A stretch of 64,000 nucleotides of DNA, taken from NCBI RefSeq assembly GCF_963576675.1, contig NC_088913.1, positions 86,923,001-86,987,000 of the forward strand, written 5' to 3'. This DNA comes from Euphorbia lathyris. Its lineage: Eukaryota; Streptophyta; Magnoliopsida; Malpighiales; Euphorbiaceae. The notes under the pieces are model-generated. The model did not search any database. It saw only the letters and a list, made by a program, of their open reading frames with translations, and had not been told where the DNA came from. The position numbers and the translations under genes are program-made. Of this stretch, positions 21,775 through 33,565 are shown piece by piece; position 1 is the first letter of the stretch; each line of letters opens with the position of its first letter.

Positions 21775-23004
21775 TGTTATAGCAAGTGCACTAGGTACAA
21801 GTAATATCTAGGTAAGTAGAGTATCGTTCTCCTCAGGGATTGATGAATAATTTTAATAGAAAAACCTTATAGAACAGGGTGTTCGAAATAACAGTAACTT
21901 CTTTCTTTTAGTTGGAAATGGGTTTCATATGATTTTATTAGAACAACCTAGAAGTAACAAATCTTCAGAAAGTTCGTTCAGAAAATAATGATTTATCATA
22001 AGGAAAAGGTGGAACAAGCTAAGCCTAGCATGAACAGGGAGCTTGCATTATAACTTTTGCCTATTTTTTCATGAATGGAATATGATGTGGTCAAGATGTC
22101 TCTGCTTTAGGTTCACTCAAGTCAACTCTCGTGTGCTCTTGAGATTCTAAGATTTACTACACATTCAAGCGTCCCCAAAAGTGGTTCTTTCTTACATTAA
22201 ATAATAAGCAGCATTTCATTTTCAGAAAACCCTTGATATAAAACCATTATATTTCTATTTCTGATTTTACATGTTCAATGATAGATACATGAGTATGAAA
22301 GTAGTCTCCCATCATTCATAAACACTTAGATAGCAGTTAATGAAACATACATGAAAAGCATCATTGAACACACAAGGTATAAACCACATTCATTCATAAA
22401 TAAGCTAAGAAAACTTACAGCTCCAGCCCTTAGCTGGCTTAGCTCATTCAATCGACTACTCACTCATAGTATATAGTGAACAGCCACAAAAGATGCAATA
22501 ACTCCTCATCAATGGAGTTAGGTTAAAGTATCAGAGAGTTCTCCTTCAAGAGACGAAGCTTTGGCTCTCCAAAATTATCCAAAAAGGTAACCCGTTTTTC
22601 CTCCTCCTAATTGTCCGGTATAAATAAAGAGGAAAGGCACAAAATAGAAAAAGATTATTACAAAAGTAGATTATTCCGAAAAAGTAAAATTATTCTTCAT
22701 AAATTGGTGTTGACTTTGGACACTTGAACACTCTAGGTCCTGAATTTTTCATCATGTTGCTTAGTCTATCCGTGCTACCGCCTCCCTGTTCTGCCGTCCT
22801 CAGCGCTTCTCGCCTTTACCCATCAGTCTGATGGGTCTTCTTCTACTTGTCTCCTGCAAAACAGGCTGCATGACAGCTGTTTCGTCTTGTCATTTAAAGA
22901 TCTGCACAAAAAGCCTTTTAGTCCTCATTTTATATATTTAATCAATTAGCCCCTTTTTAATCAAACACGGTATGTTATTAGGGTCAAGTATGAACCCATC
23001 AACA
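21775..23004 (+). mobile_element. Solo LTR, Athila-like (copy B)
   Basis: 1,230 bp with the same ends as in copy A and scattered substitutions. Confidence 0.65.
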
Positions 23005-23343
23005 ATGAAAGAAAATGAAGAACAAATTGCTTGAATGTTTTGATGGGATAATACATGATGAAAATAAAAGAATTCATCACCTTAAGCTGATTCAATTGGA
23101 TATATTGGGTTATTGTAACCTAATAAATAATTGAATTTGAATATATTTGTGATCATGAAATTTCATCAAGCAAAATGATTATCATCAAGATAAATTTGTA
23201 TCTGATTCTTATGGGTTTTGTTTTATGTAATTGAAGTTTTTTAATGCAAAGGCTAAATGTATACATGTAACATATTGAATTGATGAAGTCTCTTCATGCA
23301 CAACATTAAAAAATATTGATTGCAATAATTTATAGCATAATAA

Positions 23344-23468
23344 TTTTTTTTTAAAGTTGTACGCAATACACTTATATTAAACAAAGGAAGATTACATTAA
23401 AGAGAAAGGAAAACCCTCAACACACCCCGCCCCATGTGATTCGAACCCATGACCTCTAGGGTCATAGA
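23344..23468 (-). mobile_element. tRNA-derived SINE, 5'-truncated (copy B)
   Basis: Target duplications TATAGCATAATAA at 23331-23343 and 23469-23481. B-box GGTTCGAATC on the minus strand. Confidence 0.8.
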
Positions 23469-23945
23469 TATAGCATAATAAATTGATGTTGCTTCCATTT
23501 CAACATAGATTGTAATTTTTTTGTGTTGTAGATACAATGTTGAATTAGAATTGTAGTTTAATTAAAGCGAGAAAAAAAATATTTATACAATATAAGCTCA
23601 TTTAGACTATTGTAAACTACTTTAAGAAAAATAAGTAACCAATTATATTATTTACAATGAAAACTCCATATTATATTTTTTTAATGCAGGAATTTATAAA
23701 GTTTATGAAGCCAAATGTTGTATGAAGCCAAATGTTGTTTGAATCATTATACTCCGTTTTTCAAATAAAATAAATATTAACTACTTTTTTAATGAAAAAT
23801 ATTAACTACTTATTGCTTTACTTTATAATCTAACTAATAAAAATATTATTTTCAATACAATTACTATACATACATATATTAAATTTGTCGTTAACTATTT
23901 TTTTTAAGAACCAAAAATTAGACAAATTTATTTATTTTTTTTTTG

Positions 23946-24620
23946 TAAATTTAACTTATTTTAAAACAAACCTGGCGTAAGAAGACGAATCTGGCAAACC
24001 TGGCTCCTGCTAAAAACAGAAGACAGGATTGGCCTGCAGTTCTGAAAGCTGACCAAGCAATGACGAAAGGAGACTGTTTCCCCACAACGGCTATGTCGGA
24101 ATTCAAATCATTGGCACCCCAAAGATTGCTATAAAAAGGCCAATTCATCACTTGTATCATACAAGATAGATATACAGACAAGCAAATGTTCACTAAGTCA
24201 AAGATCCAAAATAGAAGCTGTCTGAAAAGATAAAAGGCAAGCTCTTACACCAAACTCCAATCATTGTGTAAAATTCTAGAGTGATTTTATTCATCTAAAG
24301 TGTTCTTCATTTAGTGAGAACAATTCTTGTATCATTTGTAAAAGGTTAGAAGAGTGAAGCTGAGTACTCGGTTATAGTACTCAGTGGTAGAGAGAAGCTG
24401 AATACTCGGTTATAGTATTCAGTGGTAGATAGGATTGAGTAGACGAATAGAGGACGGTACTCTTGCATACTCAGTTGCTATTGTAAAAGGTTTGTGCTCT
24501 ACCTTTAAAGAGCTCAGTAGAGGATTGAAAAAGCTCGAAGGGATTTTGGGGACTGGACGTATGCGGAGAGGCTGAACTAGGATAAGTCTGCTGAGTAACT
24601 TCTAACCCTTTCTCTTGATT

Positions 24621-24676
<56 letters not shown>

Positions 24677-24931
24677 GCTTGCTTAAAATTACTCAGTAAA
24701 TAATTTGTACAAGCTGAAGCTGAGTAATCTGAGTGTTGAGTTGGAAACTGACGTAAGTGTTACTTCCCAACTCATAACTAAAACAGCTCTAGTCAGCATC
24801 TGATTAAAGCTGTCTCACACCACACTCAGCCTTGCTGACCGGAAACTAAGTTAAGTTATCAAACATTCAATTAAGTCATCATTATTAAGCAAAAAAGTTA
24901 TATTAGTTCCTAACCCCCTCTGGAACTAATC
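23946..24931 (+). mobile_element. Ty1/copia LTR and leader region (copy B)
   Basis: Same TATA box, duplicated TCGGTTATAGTA units and CTGAGT motifs as in copy A, leading into the pol frame with gag missing. Contains the TA/TG microsatellite at 24620-24675. Confidence 0.6.
24620..24675. repeat. TA/TG microsatellite (copy B)
   Basis: Longer than in copy A, mainly from expansion of the TG run. Confidence 0.9.
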
Positions 24932-25238
24932 CTATCACGTTACACGGGACCGACAGCAAAAGGTCAATAGGCTAACTTGTTACAGGAAGGGACTGCAATA
25001 GGCTTAATGTCACAGTCTCCTTGTGATGTTGAAGGAGGAGAATATAAAGATATGTTTGAAAGAGGAATGAGTCAATTTATACAAAAGGAAATGCAAAGGT
25101 ACTTTTCCAAAGGGAAGATGGAAGGAGATTTTACTGCATTTGCCAATGAATGTAGTGGTAATGATCGTTTTCTTGCTCTTACTTCTGCCATTAAATTGTT
25201 GACTATTGATAATATGTGGATCATTGATTCTGGAGCCA
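24932..25238 (+). pseudogene. Ty1/copia pol fragment cut by Athila insertion (copy B)
   Basis: Only the segment before protease and the start of the active site (IIDSGA) remain. The LTR at 25239 interrupts the frame immediately after GGAGCCA. The rest of pol, present in copies A and C, is not found on the far side, so it was deleted together with the 3' end of the inserted element. Confidence 0.9.
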
Positions 25239-26393
25239 TGTTGAGCGATTTTCGCAAGTGCACGGTATACGCTTATAGTAATAAAAGATATCGATCCCAC
25301 AGGGAACGTTTTTTAACAAAACTTATTTATAATCGGTTAAATTTACTTTAAGGTTTATAATATGGGAAAATCGTTTAATCGGGTTTGGTTTAGAAATTGC
25401 TAGAATAAGAATTAGATTAGAATATGAAGATGTTAGAAAATATCTGATTTAAGAATGAATTTGCAAAACAGGAACGTTTTAGTACTTTAGAAAAGTAAAC
25501 AAGTATATTTGTTTGCATTAAGCAAAGAAAACAACTTTAAACTTTGTACGAATTATAAAGATGAAATAAATGACGGAACCTCTAATTAATTGGCTTTGAA
25601 CATGACAAAACCCTCTCGGGATAAATTGCCCTTAATCAAATTAAAACTCTTTCGAGATAATAATTTGCCTAAGTGTTCAACAAAGTTTCCTTGTAAAGAT
25701 TTTGGATTAAATACGTTTTAATGAAAACACCAGCAGTCACTTTAGTGGATTGGTTACCATAAGTGCTGCATAAAAATCTATCGAATAGAACGGACTTTAT
25801 TAGATGAAATATAAATTGATACAAGTTTACAGAGAACATAGAGCATTCAATTCTTCGACGGCGTGCAAGTGAACGGGTTGTCAATCCTTTCCTTGGGTTT
25901 CGTTAGAGTTTGTCAGGCTCAGGGGCGAATCCTCTACTCAATCTTCTCGCTGAATCTTCGTAATAGAGACTGGGTCGGTCCACTACCAAAATTTAAACTA
26001 AACTGGAACAATGTCTAAACGCTACTGAATTTGTTATTATTTTGTAAACAATGTGTGTACATCATATTGCTTTTGAACAGAATCGAAATCTAACTTCTGA
26101 ATCACTTGATTCGGAATTTCTGCATAAATTCTACACTAATCTCTTTCTTCTACACATATAACTTTTCTTTTTTCCATTTTTTCAACTCTCTATCAACTCT
26201 TTATTTATAGATGTTGAAGAGTCTTGATTGAAGTGTCGTGTCCGTTGTGAAGGATCGTGTCCGCTGCAAAAGGACGCCTTTATCCACCCGAACGATCACG
26301 TTCTGTCGAAAACGAAAGTGTGTAATAGGCTTCTAAAATCTCCTGCTCGTACCGAGAATTATTAAATTCTCTACCGAGAATGGGGGAGCAACA
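25239..26393 (+). repeat. 5' LTR of the Athila-type element
   Basis: TGTTGAGC...GGAGCAACA with inverted TGTTG/CAACA ends, 1,155 bp. It carries the GCAAGTGCAC...CAGGGA start pattern also seen in the solo LTR at 10031, and a possible TATA element (TTTATTTATAG) near 26200. The primer-binding site after it is not obvious to me. Confidence 0.75.
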
Positions 26394-26463
26394 ATTGTAC
26401 TTCGGAGTTCGTGCAAAATTCTGCTTTATAGGTAGTTTCTGTTCGTGCGAAATTTCAAGTTCA

Positions 26464-29165
26464 TGCGTAGTTCTCGAAGTTCGGGCACGTCACCAGATCC
26501 TATTGACCCAGAAATTGAAAGAACTCTTAAAAAGAACAAGAGAGAAAAGAAAAAGAAAAACAAAACCCCAATAAAAACTAAAATTACCGAGCCAGAAGTT
26601 ATGGCCACACTTATGGATTACGCTAGGCCAGGAGTGGCCGGTGTAACAAACAGTATAGTTAGACCCCAAATTAATGCAAACCAATTTGAAATTAAGCCTG
26701 CGTTGCTTAATATGTTGCAAAATAATGTAACGTTTTACGGGTTACCTAACGAAAATCCTAATACCCATTTGACAAATTTCTTAGAAATTTGTGACACTTT
26801 TAAAATACCAAATGTGACTGCAGAAGCAATCAATCTTCGCCTTTTTCCTTTTACTTTGAAGGATCGAGCCAAAGAATGGTTAACTTCTATGCCAGCAGCA
26901 TCAATTGAGACTTGGGAGCAATTAGCCCAAGCATTTTTATCAAAATTCTTCCCTTTAGCAAAAACCGCAAGAGTCATTAAAGAGTTAACGTCTTTTTCTC
27001 AAAATGATAGTGAAACTCTTTATGAGGCTTGGGAACGTTTTAAAGAACTTCAACGTTTATGCCCACACCACCAATTGCCCGCTGAACTTTTAATGCAAAC
27101 ATTTTATAATGGACTAAATCCTACAACTAGAGGTTCATTGGACGCTATGTGTGGAGGGTTATTCATGAAGAAAACATCTGCCCAAGCAAGAGAACTTTTG
27201 GAGGAAATGGCAATCAACAGCAGTATGTGGCCCGCGGAACGTGGACACCTGCCATCATCGAAACCATCATCCTCAACTACATCATCAGTTAAAGGTATAG
27301 TAAATCTTGATCCAGTAGCGATGTTGCAAGCCCAATTTTCTGCCTTGTCGCATAAAATTGATAGGTTTATGGCACCGTGTGATCTTAATGGTCAACCAAT
27401 CCAAACAGATGTGGATTACGAAGGTATGAGTGAGATTGAACAGGTAAATTTTGTCCAAGGGCAAAACCAAAATAATAACCCTTATTCCAATACATATAAT
27501 CCTGGATGGAGAAATCATCCTAACTTTAACTGGAGAGACAATAATAATATTAATGCTAATCAAAATCGCACTACCAATTATCAAAATCAATCAAGAGACA
27601 CGATTAGAACTTTATCTTCTAAAATCGACAAATTTATTGATGCTATGAGCGGAAAAATAAGTAATCACGACGATGGTTTTAAACGGATCGAGAATAAATT
27701 CGATCAGCTTATTAAAAACTAATCATCTAGCATCCATAATTTGGAGATTCAAATTGGACAACTCGCTAAATCAATTCCATCCCGCAAAGAGGGAAGTCTT
27801 CCAAGCCATATGGAAGAAAATCCGAAAGAGCATGTTAAGGCTATCACTCTTCGTTCAGGGAAAAATTACTTAGGCCCGGAAATGCCCGGAAATTCGACTT
27901 TACCTGGAACTGATTTACCACCCAAACCACCTTTTCCACACAAAGTCCGCAACAAGGACTATGATAAACAACTTTTAACATTTTTAGACAAACTTAAGAA
28001 TTTGCATATTAATTTAACGTTTATGGATGCAATTACGCAAATTCCCAAGTATGGTAAATTCCTCAAAGATTTAATTTCAAAGAAAATCAGTTGGGAAGGA
28101 ATTTCATCCATTTCACTAACTGAAGATTGTAGTTCGATTGTGTCAAGCAATTTGCCCACGAAACTCAAAGATCCCGGATGTTTTACCATTCCGTGTAAAT
28201 TGGGAGATATAGAATTTCCAAGTTGTCTTTGTGATTTAGGAGCAAGCATTAACTTGATGCCATTATCTATGTTTAATAAGTTAGGTTTAGAAGAAGACAT
28301 CAAAAATACCAATATGGTTTTGCAATTAGCGGATCAAACCACTAAAAGACCATACGGTATAATTGAGGATGTTTTAGTTAAAGTTGACAAATTTATTTTT
28401 CCTACCGATTTCGTTATTTTAGATTTTGCTTATGATGTAAATTGTCCGCTGATCTTTGGTAGACCGTTCATGAACACGGGACGTGCTCTAGTTGATGTTT
28501 TGGAAGGGAAAGTAGTTTTACGAATAGGAGATGATAAGATTGAGTTTGATATGAACCAGGCGATGAAATATCCTATGGAAGATTTCGCTTGTATGAAACT
28601 TGATTTAATTGAAGAATGTGTAAAAGACATTGTTCAAAAAGAAGAAATAATAGAACCTATAATGAGTGAGGAACTAGAAGATAAGGACCCAGAACCTTTA
28701 ATTCGAGAAGATGGACCAGTTCCGCCTTCAATTGTAGTTCCACCTAAATTAGAACTTAAGGAATTACCAGGTCATTTGAGGTACGCTTTCTTAGGCGAAG
28801 GCGATTCTCTACCTATAATTATCTCTAACAAGTTGACACAAGTTCAAGAAGAAAAATTGAAAGAAGTTGTTAGAAATAGGATAGGAAGTATGGGTTGGCA
28901 AATTTCTGACTTAAAAGGTATTAATCCAAGTATTGTAATGCATAGAATTCATTTAGAAGAAGATAAGCCACCTAAAGCGGATAGGCAAAGACGCCTAAAT
29001 CCGAACATGAAAGAAGTAGTAAAAAATGAGATTACTAAACTTTTGGACAATGGAATTATCTACCCTATCCCGGATAGTGAATGGGTTAGTCCAATCCATT
29101 GTGTACCTAAAAAGGGAGGCATAACAATTGTAAGAAATGAAGAAAGAGAATTAATACCCACATGA
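26464..29165 (+). pseudogene. Athila-type gag and protease
   Basis: The likely start is the Met before RSSRSSGTSPDPIDPE; a Met six codons upstream is also in frame. The retrotransposon gag domain spans about residues 60-270, with FPFTLKDRAKEWL, ETWEQLAQAFLSKFFP, ETLYEAWERFKELQRLCPHH and LLMQTFYNGLNPTTR. No CCHC zinc knuckle is seen, as in many Athila gags. An Asn/Gln-rich tail follows. A TAA stop at 27720-27722 interrupts, and the same frame continues with HVKAITLRSGKNY. The aspartic protease region has CDLGASINLMPLSMF (DLGA in place of DSGA) and LIFGRPFMNTGRALVD. The next stop is TGA at 29163-29165, where an Arg codon is expected (CGA to TGA). Confidence 0.92.
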
Positions 29166-30485
29166 ACCACCATTGGTTGGAGAGTTTGTATAGATTATAG
29201 AAATCTAAATAAAGCAACTAGGAAAGATCATTTTCCTCTTCCTTTCATTGATCAAATGATCGAAAGGATAGCTGGTCATGCTTTCTACTGTTTTCTTGAT
29301 GGTTACTCCGGATTCTTTCAAATATACATTTACCCGGATGACCAAGATAAAACAACCTTCACATGTCCTTACGGAACATTTGCATATAGAAGAATGCCAT
29401 TTGGTCTATGTAACGCACCTGCAACATTTCAGCGTTGTATGACTGCGATTTTTAATGATTTCATTGAAGATATCATGGAAGTTTTTATGGACGATTTTTC
29501 AGTTTATGGAGATTCTTTTGATTCGTGCCTAGAAAATTTGGATAAAGTTTTGTCTAGGTGTGAAGAAACAAATTTGGTATTAAACTGAGAAAAATGTCAT
29601 TTCATAGTTGATGAAGGAATTGTTTTAGGTCACAAAATATCTGAAAAATGATTAGAAGTAGATAGAGCAAAAACCTCAGTAATAGAGAAATTACCCCCTC
29701 CAACTACTGTTAAGGGAGTAAGATCATTCTTACGACATGCTGGTTTTTACAGAAGATTTATTAAAAAAAATTTTGTAATTTCCAAACCACTTACTAATCT
29801 ACTCATGAAAGATTCTACCTTTGATTTTAATGAAGAATGCGTTAAAGCTTTCGAAACATTGAAAACAGCTTTAGTCAGTACACCTATTATTGCTAAACCC
29901 GATTGGGATTTACCATTTGAAATTATGTGTGATGCAAGTGATTTAGCTGTCGGATGTGTTTTAGGACAAAGGAAGGATAAGAAACTTCATGTCATTTATT
30001 ATGCAAGTCACACACTGTCTGGTGCACAATTAAACTACACCACAACAGAAAAAGAAATGGTAGCCGTAGTTTTTGCATGTGACAAGTTTAGGTCATACTT
30101 ATTAGGTTCAAAAGTTATTATTTACACTGATCATGCAGCATTAAGATATCTATTTGCTAAAAAGGATGCAAAACCACGTCTAATTAGATGGGTTTTATTG
30201 TTACAAGAATTTGATATAGAAATAAAAGACAAAAAGGGAGTTGAAAACCTTGTCGCCGATCATCTATCGAGACTTGAAGATGAAAACGGTCCTATAGGTG
30301 AAACAACCGGTATATGAGATGATTTCCCTGATGAACACCTCTATCAAATAAAAAGTGCCATGTCACCTTGGTATGCCGATATTGCTAATTATCTTGCAGC
30401 CAATATTGTTCCGGAAGGATTAGATTTCCAGCAAAAGAAGAAATTTTTCTTCGATATTAAACAATATTTTTGGGAAGATCCTTTT
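29166..30485 (+). pseudogene. Athila-type reverse transcriptase and RNase H
   Basis: RT motifs in order: VCIDYRNLNKATRKDHFPLP, FLDGYSGFFQI, FAYRRMPFGLCNAPATFQRC and the catalytic FMDDFSVYG (both Asp present). Then LGHKIS, and an RNase H region with [30 protein letters not shown] and TDHAALRYL, then [13 protein letters not shown]. Stops lie after LVLN (about 29588), inside the GHKISEK stretch (about 29651) and before DDFPDEHLY (about 30317). Sequence matching the element ends at FFFDIKQYFWEDPF, short of the integrase zinc finger. It cannot encode an active enzyme. Confidence 0.92.
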
Positions 30486-30538
30486 CTGATGAACACCTCT
30501 ATATTTTTGCATGTGACAAGTTTAGGTCATACTTATTA
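30486..30538 (+). other. Templated filler DNA at the Athila deletion break
   Basis: 30486-30502 is an exact 17-base copy of 30328-30344. 30504-30538 is an exact 35-base copy of 30070-30104. Both sources lie a few hundred bases upstream in the same element. This is the footprint of end joining with local template switching. Confidence 0.9.
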
Positions 30539-31033
30539 TATATATAAAAAGTTATATGAACTTAAGTTTTGAGTATATTTTATAAGGTTTTGATTAAATC
30601 CCTTTATAAATGTATATATGTAGCTATATTAAGTAAAATTGGTTTTTACAGCTGATCGTTTCTTACTGAGATTTTTATCTCACGTTTTTAAATGTTTTAA
30701 TGTTTTTAGGTGAGAAAGTACAAAATATAGAGAAGGTTACCGACCGTTTAGGCGAGGTTTGGAAGTTGGCTGCTTATTGTTAGAATTATAGTTAGAACTT
30801 TGATATTTCAATTGGAATATAATGGAGTTGGTAAATATATGTTGAGGTCCTCGAACGACTAATGTAGTAGGACTATGAATTATTTTAGAATATATATTGA
30901 AAAGGAATGCCAAAATAAATAAATAAATATAATATTATGATTTTTGGATAAATTGGAGACTCCTAAGTATTGATTATGATCTTTCTATTTCACGTCCGAT
31001 GTCGATTGAGATTGTCTATGGTCGGGTGTGACA
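30539..31033 (+). mobile_element. 3' part of a Tekay/Del-like gypsy LTR
   Basis: The sequence has the ACTGAGATTTTTATCTCAC palindrome with an Mg-type tail and ends CGGGTGTGACA, the pattern I associate with chromovirus (Tekay/Del) LTR ends. The last 35 bases (TTTCACGTCCGATGTCG then GGTCGGGTGTGACA) resemble the tip of the inverted arm at 43147. The left part is missing. It abuts the copia LTR at 31034 directly. Confidence 0.5.
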
Positions 31034-31490
31034 TATCCCACATGGGAAACTTATGAGTTGGTTGAAAGGTTTATATTGGGTTGGACTTAATGAGATATTA
31101 AATTTTGTTTAGTGGGTTTTACAAAATATACCACGTACGCACGCTCGTTCGTTCGCACGACGTACGCCCGTCCCGATTGGACTGGGCCCGATTTGTATTT
31201 GGCCATTAAATATTTTAAACCTTTTGACTAATTCTTAAGCAGTTGAAACTCTATCTCCACTATCCCTAATTTTATTAAACAATTACGTTTTTCTCTCTTA
31301 AAAGGGAATCCTTAGCAGTTCTGTAAACACATGATTTTCGATTCTCTGATTTCTATCTCAAATATTATTTCTTCTTTGGGAATTAATTCTTGTTGTTCCT
31401 AAGCTTCGCCCTAGAGTTCACTAAGGTATGCAAACTAAGGAACTCATTGTATGGCCTGAAATAGGCACCCAAACAATGATATGAAAAGTT
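31034..31490 (+). repeat. 5' LTR (5'-truncated) of the deleted copia element
   Basis: Starts at the point matching about base 65 of the 3' LTR. The right end is uncertain, because the 3' LTR is cut before that point. The GC-rich stretch 31130-31190 has repeated CACG/GTTCG steps. Confidence 0.65.
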
Positions 31491-31514
31491 TAACTCTACT
31501 TTACTTTCTGATGG

Positions 31515-32522
31515 ATACGTTGTTAATGGATCAGATACATGTGTTTATTCTAAATCATTTGGATCAAATTATGTGATTGCATGTCTTTATGTGGCTGATA
31601 TGCTTATCTTGGGCACCAATTTAGGAGTAGTGAATAACACTAAAGCATTCTTATCATCACAATTTGACATGAAAGACAAGGGAAAAGCTGATGTAATTCT
31701 TGGTGTCAAAGTTACAAAAACTGAAAATGGCTTTTCTTTGGGACAATCACATTATGTTGAGAAATTATTGAAAAAGTTTGATAGTTTTGATGTAGTGCCA
31801 GCTAGAACACCATATGATCCTAGCATATGTCTTACTAAAAATAAAAGAAATAGTGTTTCACAAGAAGAATATGCTAAGATTATTGGGAGTGTTATGTTCT
31901 TAATGACTCATACTTCACCTGACATTGTATATGTTGTAAGTAAACTGAGTAAATATACTCACAATCCAAATGATGAACATTGGAATGCACTTCATCGTTT
32001 ACTTCAATACTTGAAAGGTACCATGAATTTTAATTTTAATTTTAATAAATTTTCTGCTGTTTTAGAAGGATATTATGATGCAAATTGGGCATCTAAAAAT
32101 GATTTGGTGTGTTCCATTAATGGTTATGTTTTTGTTTTGGGTGGTGGTGCCGTTTCTTGGAGATCATGTAAACAAACTTGTATTGCACGCTCAACTATGG
32201 AATCAGAATTTATAGCACTTGAACTAGCTAGTCAAGAAGCAGATTGGTTGAGAAGTTTATTAGCAGATGTTCCATTGTGGGGGAGATCTAATGCACCTAT
32301 CTCACTTCATTGTGATTCTCAAGCAGCCATAGGTACTGCAAAAAAAGTGTCTATAACGGAAAGAAAAGACACATTCGCGTTAGACACAGTGCAATAAGAC
32401 AACTCTTAAAGCATTGGGTAATTGCCTTAGATTTTGTGAGATCAGAAAAGAATCTAGCTAATCCGTTCACCAAAGGGTTACCTAGAAGAGTTGTTCTAGA
32501 AACTCGAGGGGAATGGGCCTAA
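31515..32522 (+). pseudogene. Ty1/copia RT C-terminus and RNase H
   Basis: Begins in frame at [18 protein letters not shown] and continues through the RT active-site strand [13 protein letters not shown]. Copia RTs normally have YVDD here; this copy reads YVAD, so the first catalytic Asp is lost. Then [35 protein letters not shown], the RNase H region ([20 protein letters not shown]) and [21 protein letters not shown] one-base deletion near 32355 shifts frame. The last residues (ADPFTKG-like, reading ANPFTKGLPRRVV) continue in another frame to the stop at 32522. Everything upstream of the RT tail is deleted. Confidence 0.9.
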
Positions 32523-33092
32523 AGCCCACTGATTAAAGAAAGTATGGTGGATACCATACGTGGTCAAACGAAACCATACTATCTTTTTATACACTATTCT
32601 TTTTTACCCATTCCTATGACATATGATAGTGTGTATAATCCATATCCCGTTGTGTGGTGGTTCATTTATATGAACTTGATGGATGCTCTTTTTGATGTTG
32701 AGTTATAAGAAACTCTTAATGGTCTCTTATAGAGATCATCTACATGTGTGTGAAGGTGGGTCGTCTTCTATGAAAGACATTGGGCTGTCTTTCTAGAGCA
32801 CTCATGAGACCCAAGGTATGCGCATGGCCATTAAAGGCGTTATTGTTTTTATCGCGGAACAACAAAATTTTGTTTAAAGGTTTTCTTTACGTGTTGTGAG
32901 GGTCTTAGTTAGAGTTGTAGAAGTTCAAGAGCAATTCACTTCTAAAACTATAACATGTTGTCTCACATCACTATGTATCAATTCAATCGGAAGATATTGA
33001 TACTTAAGTTTTTTAAATCTGTAACTTATTGTCCAGAAAAGATTTATTATTTTTCTTAAAACTGTTTTGCTATAAAGCCATTTGTGAGGGAT
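32523..33092. other. Non-coding tail of the copia element before the 3' LTR
   Basis: No coding frame. It ends with the purine-containing stretch TTTGTGAGGGAT just before TGTTGGAG, where the polypurine tract is expected. Confidence 0.5.
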
Positions 33093-33565
33093 TGTTGGAG
33101 ACTTTAGGTAAAATGGCTCTTTAGTCCTTGCTTTTGCTTTGTAACTTTATGTATCACACATGGGAAACTTATGAGTTGGTTGAAAGATTTATATTGGGTT
33201 GAGCCTAATGATATATTAAATTTTGTTTAGTGGGTTTTACAAAATATACCACACGCGTGCTCGCTCGTTCATTCGCGCGACGCCTGCCCGTCCCGACTTG
33301 GCCATTAAATATTTTAAACCTTTAGACTAATTCTTAAGCAGTTGAAATCCTATCTCCACTATCTCTAATTATATTCAACAATTACGTTTTTCTTTCCACA
33401 AACGTTGTCCACTACAACGTTCGGTTTTCAAACTCAAATAAAAGGACATCCTTAGCAGTTCTATAAACACATGATTTTTCGATTCTCTGATTTTTATCTC
33501 AAATATTATTTCTTCTCTGGACATTAAATTCTTATTGTTCCAAAGCTTCTCCCTAGAGTGCACTA
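33093..33565 (+). repeat. 3' LTR of the deleted copia element, truncated by the arm
   Basis: Starts TGTTGGAGACTTTAGG. It ends at GTGCACTA, where the arm's TGTCACAGCC begins. Confidence 0.75.

Larger units (their letters stand above)
19534..23945 (+). mobile_element. Second Helitron, 3' end not seen (copy B)
   Basis: TC start after A at 19533. The gap 19311-19533 before it has no recognised feature. It contains the copy B MULE MITE, solo LTR and SINE in the same order as copy A. Copies B and C share about 40 bases near 19895 that copy A lacks. The right boundary is approximate. Confidence 0.62.
15744..25238. repeat. Segmental duplication, copy B
   Basis: Corresponds to about 3925-13485 of copy A. 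It starts abruptly inside the right end of the hAT MITE. The junction shares GGTTTTGGTCC with the copia side, a microhomology of about 11 bases. It ends where an Athila LTR interrupts copia protease. It is head-to-tail with copy A. Confidence 0.92.
25239..30538 (+). mobile_element. Athila-type Ty3/gypsy element, 3'-truncated
   Basis: 5' LTR at 25239-26393, then gag, protease, RT and RNase H. Integrase, the env-like region, the 3' LTR and the second target duplication are missing. The break is at about 30486, followed by filler DNA copied from the element itself. It inserted into copia protease of copy B only; copies A and C are empty at this point. Several in-frame stops make it inactive. Confidence 0.9.
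31034..33565 (+). mobile_element. Internally deleted Ty1/copia element with two partial LTRs
   Basis: The LTR segments at 31034-31490 and 33093-33565 share long matches (CATGGGAAACTTATGAGTTG, TAGTGGGTTTTACAAAATAT and the GTTCG/CACG-rich tract). Between them only the last part of RT and RNase H remain. The 5' LTR lacks its start and the 3' LTR lacks its end, cut at 33565 by the inverted arm. It is a different copia family from the one in copies A-C. Confidence 0.82.
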
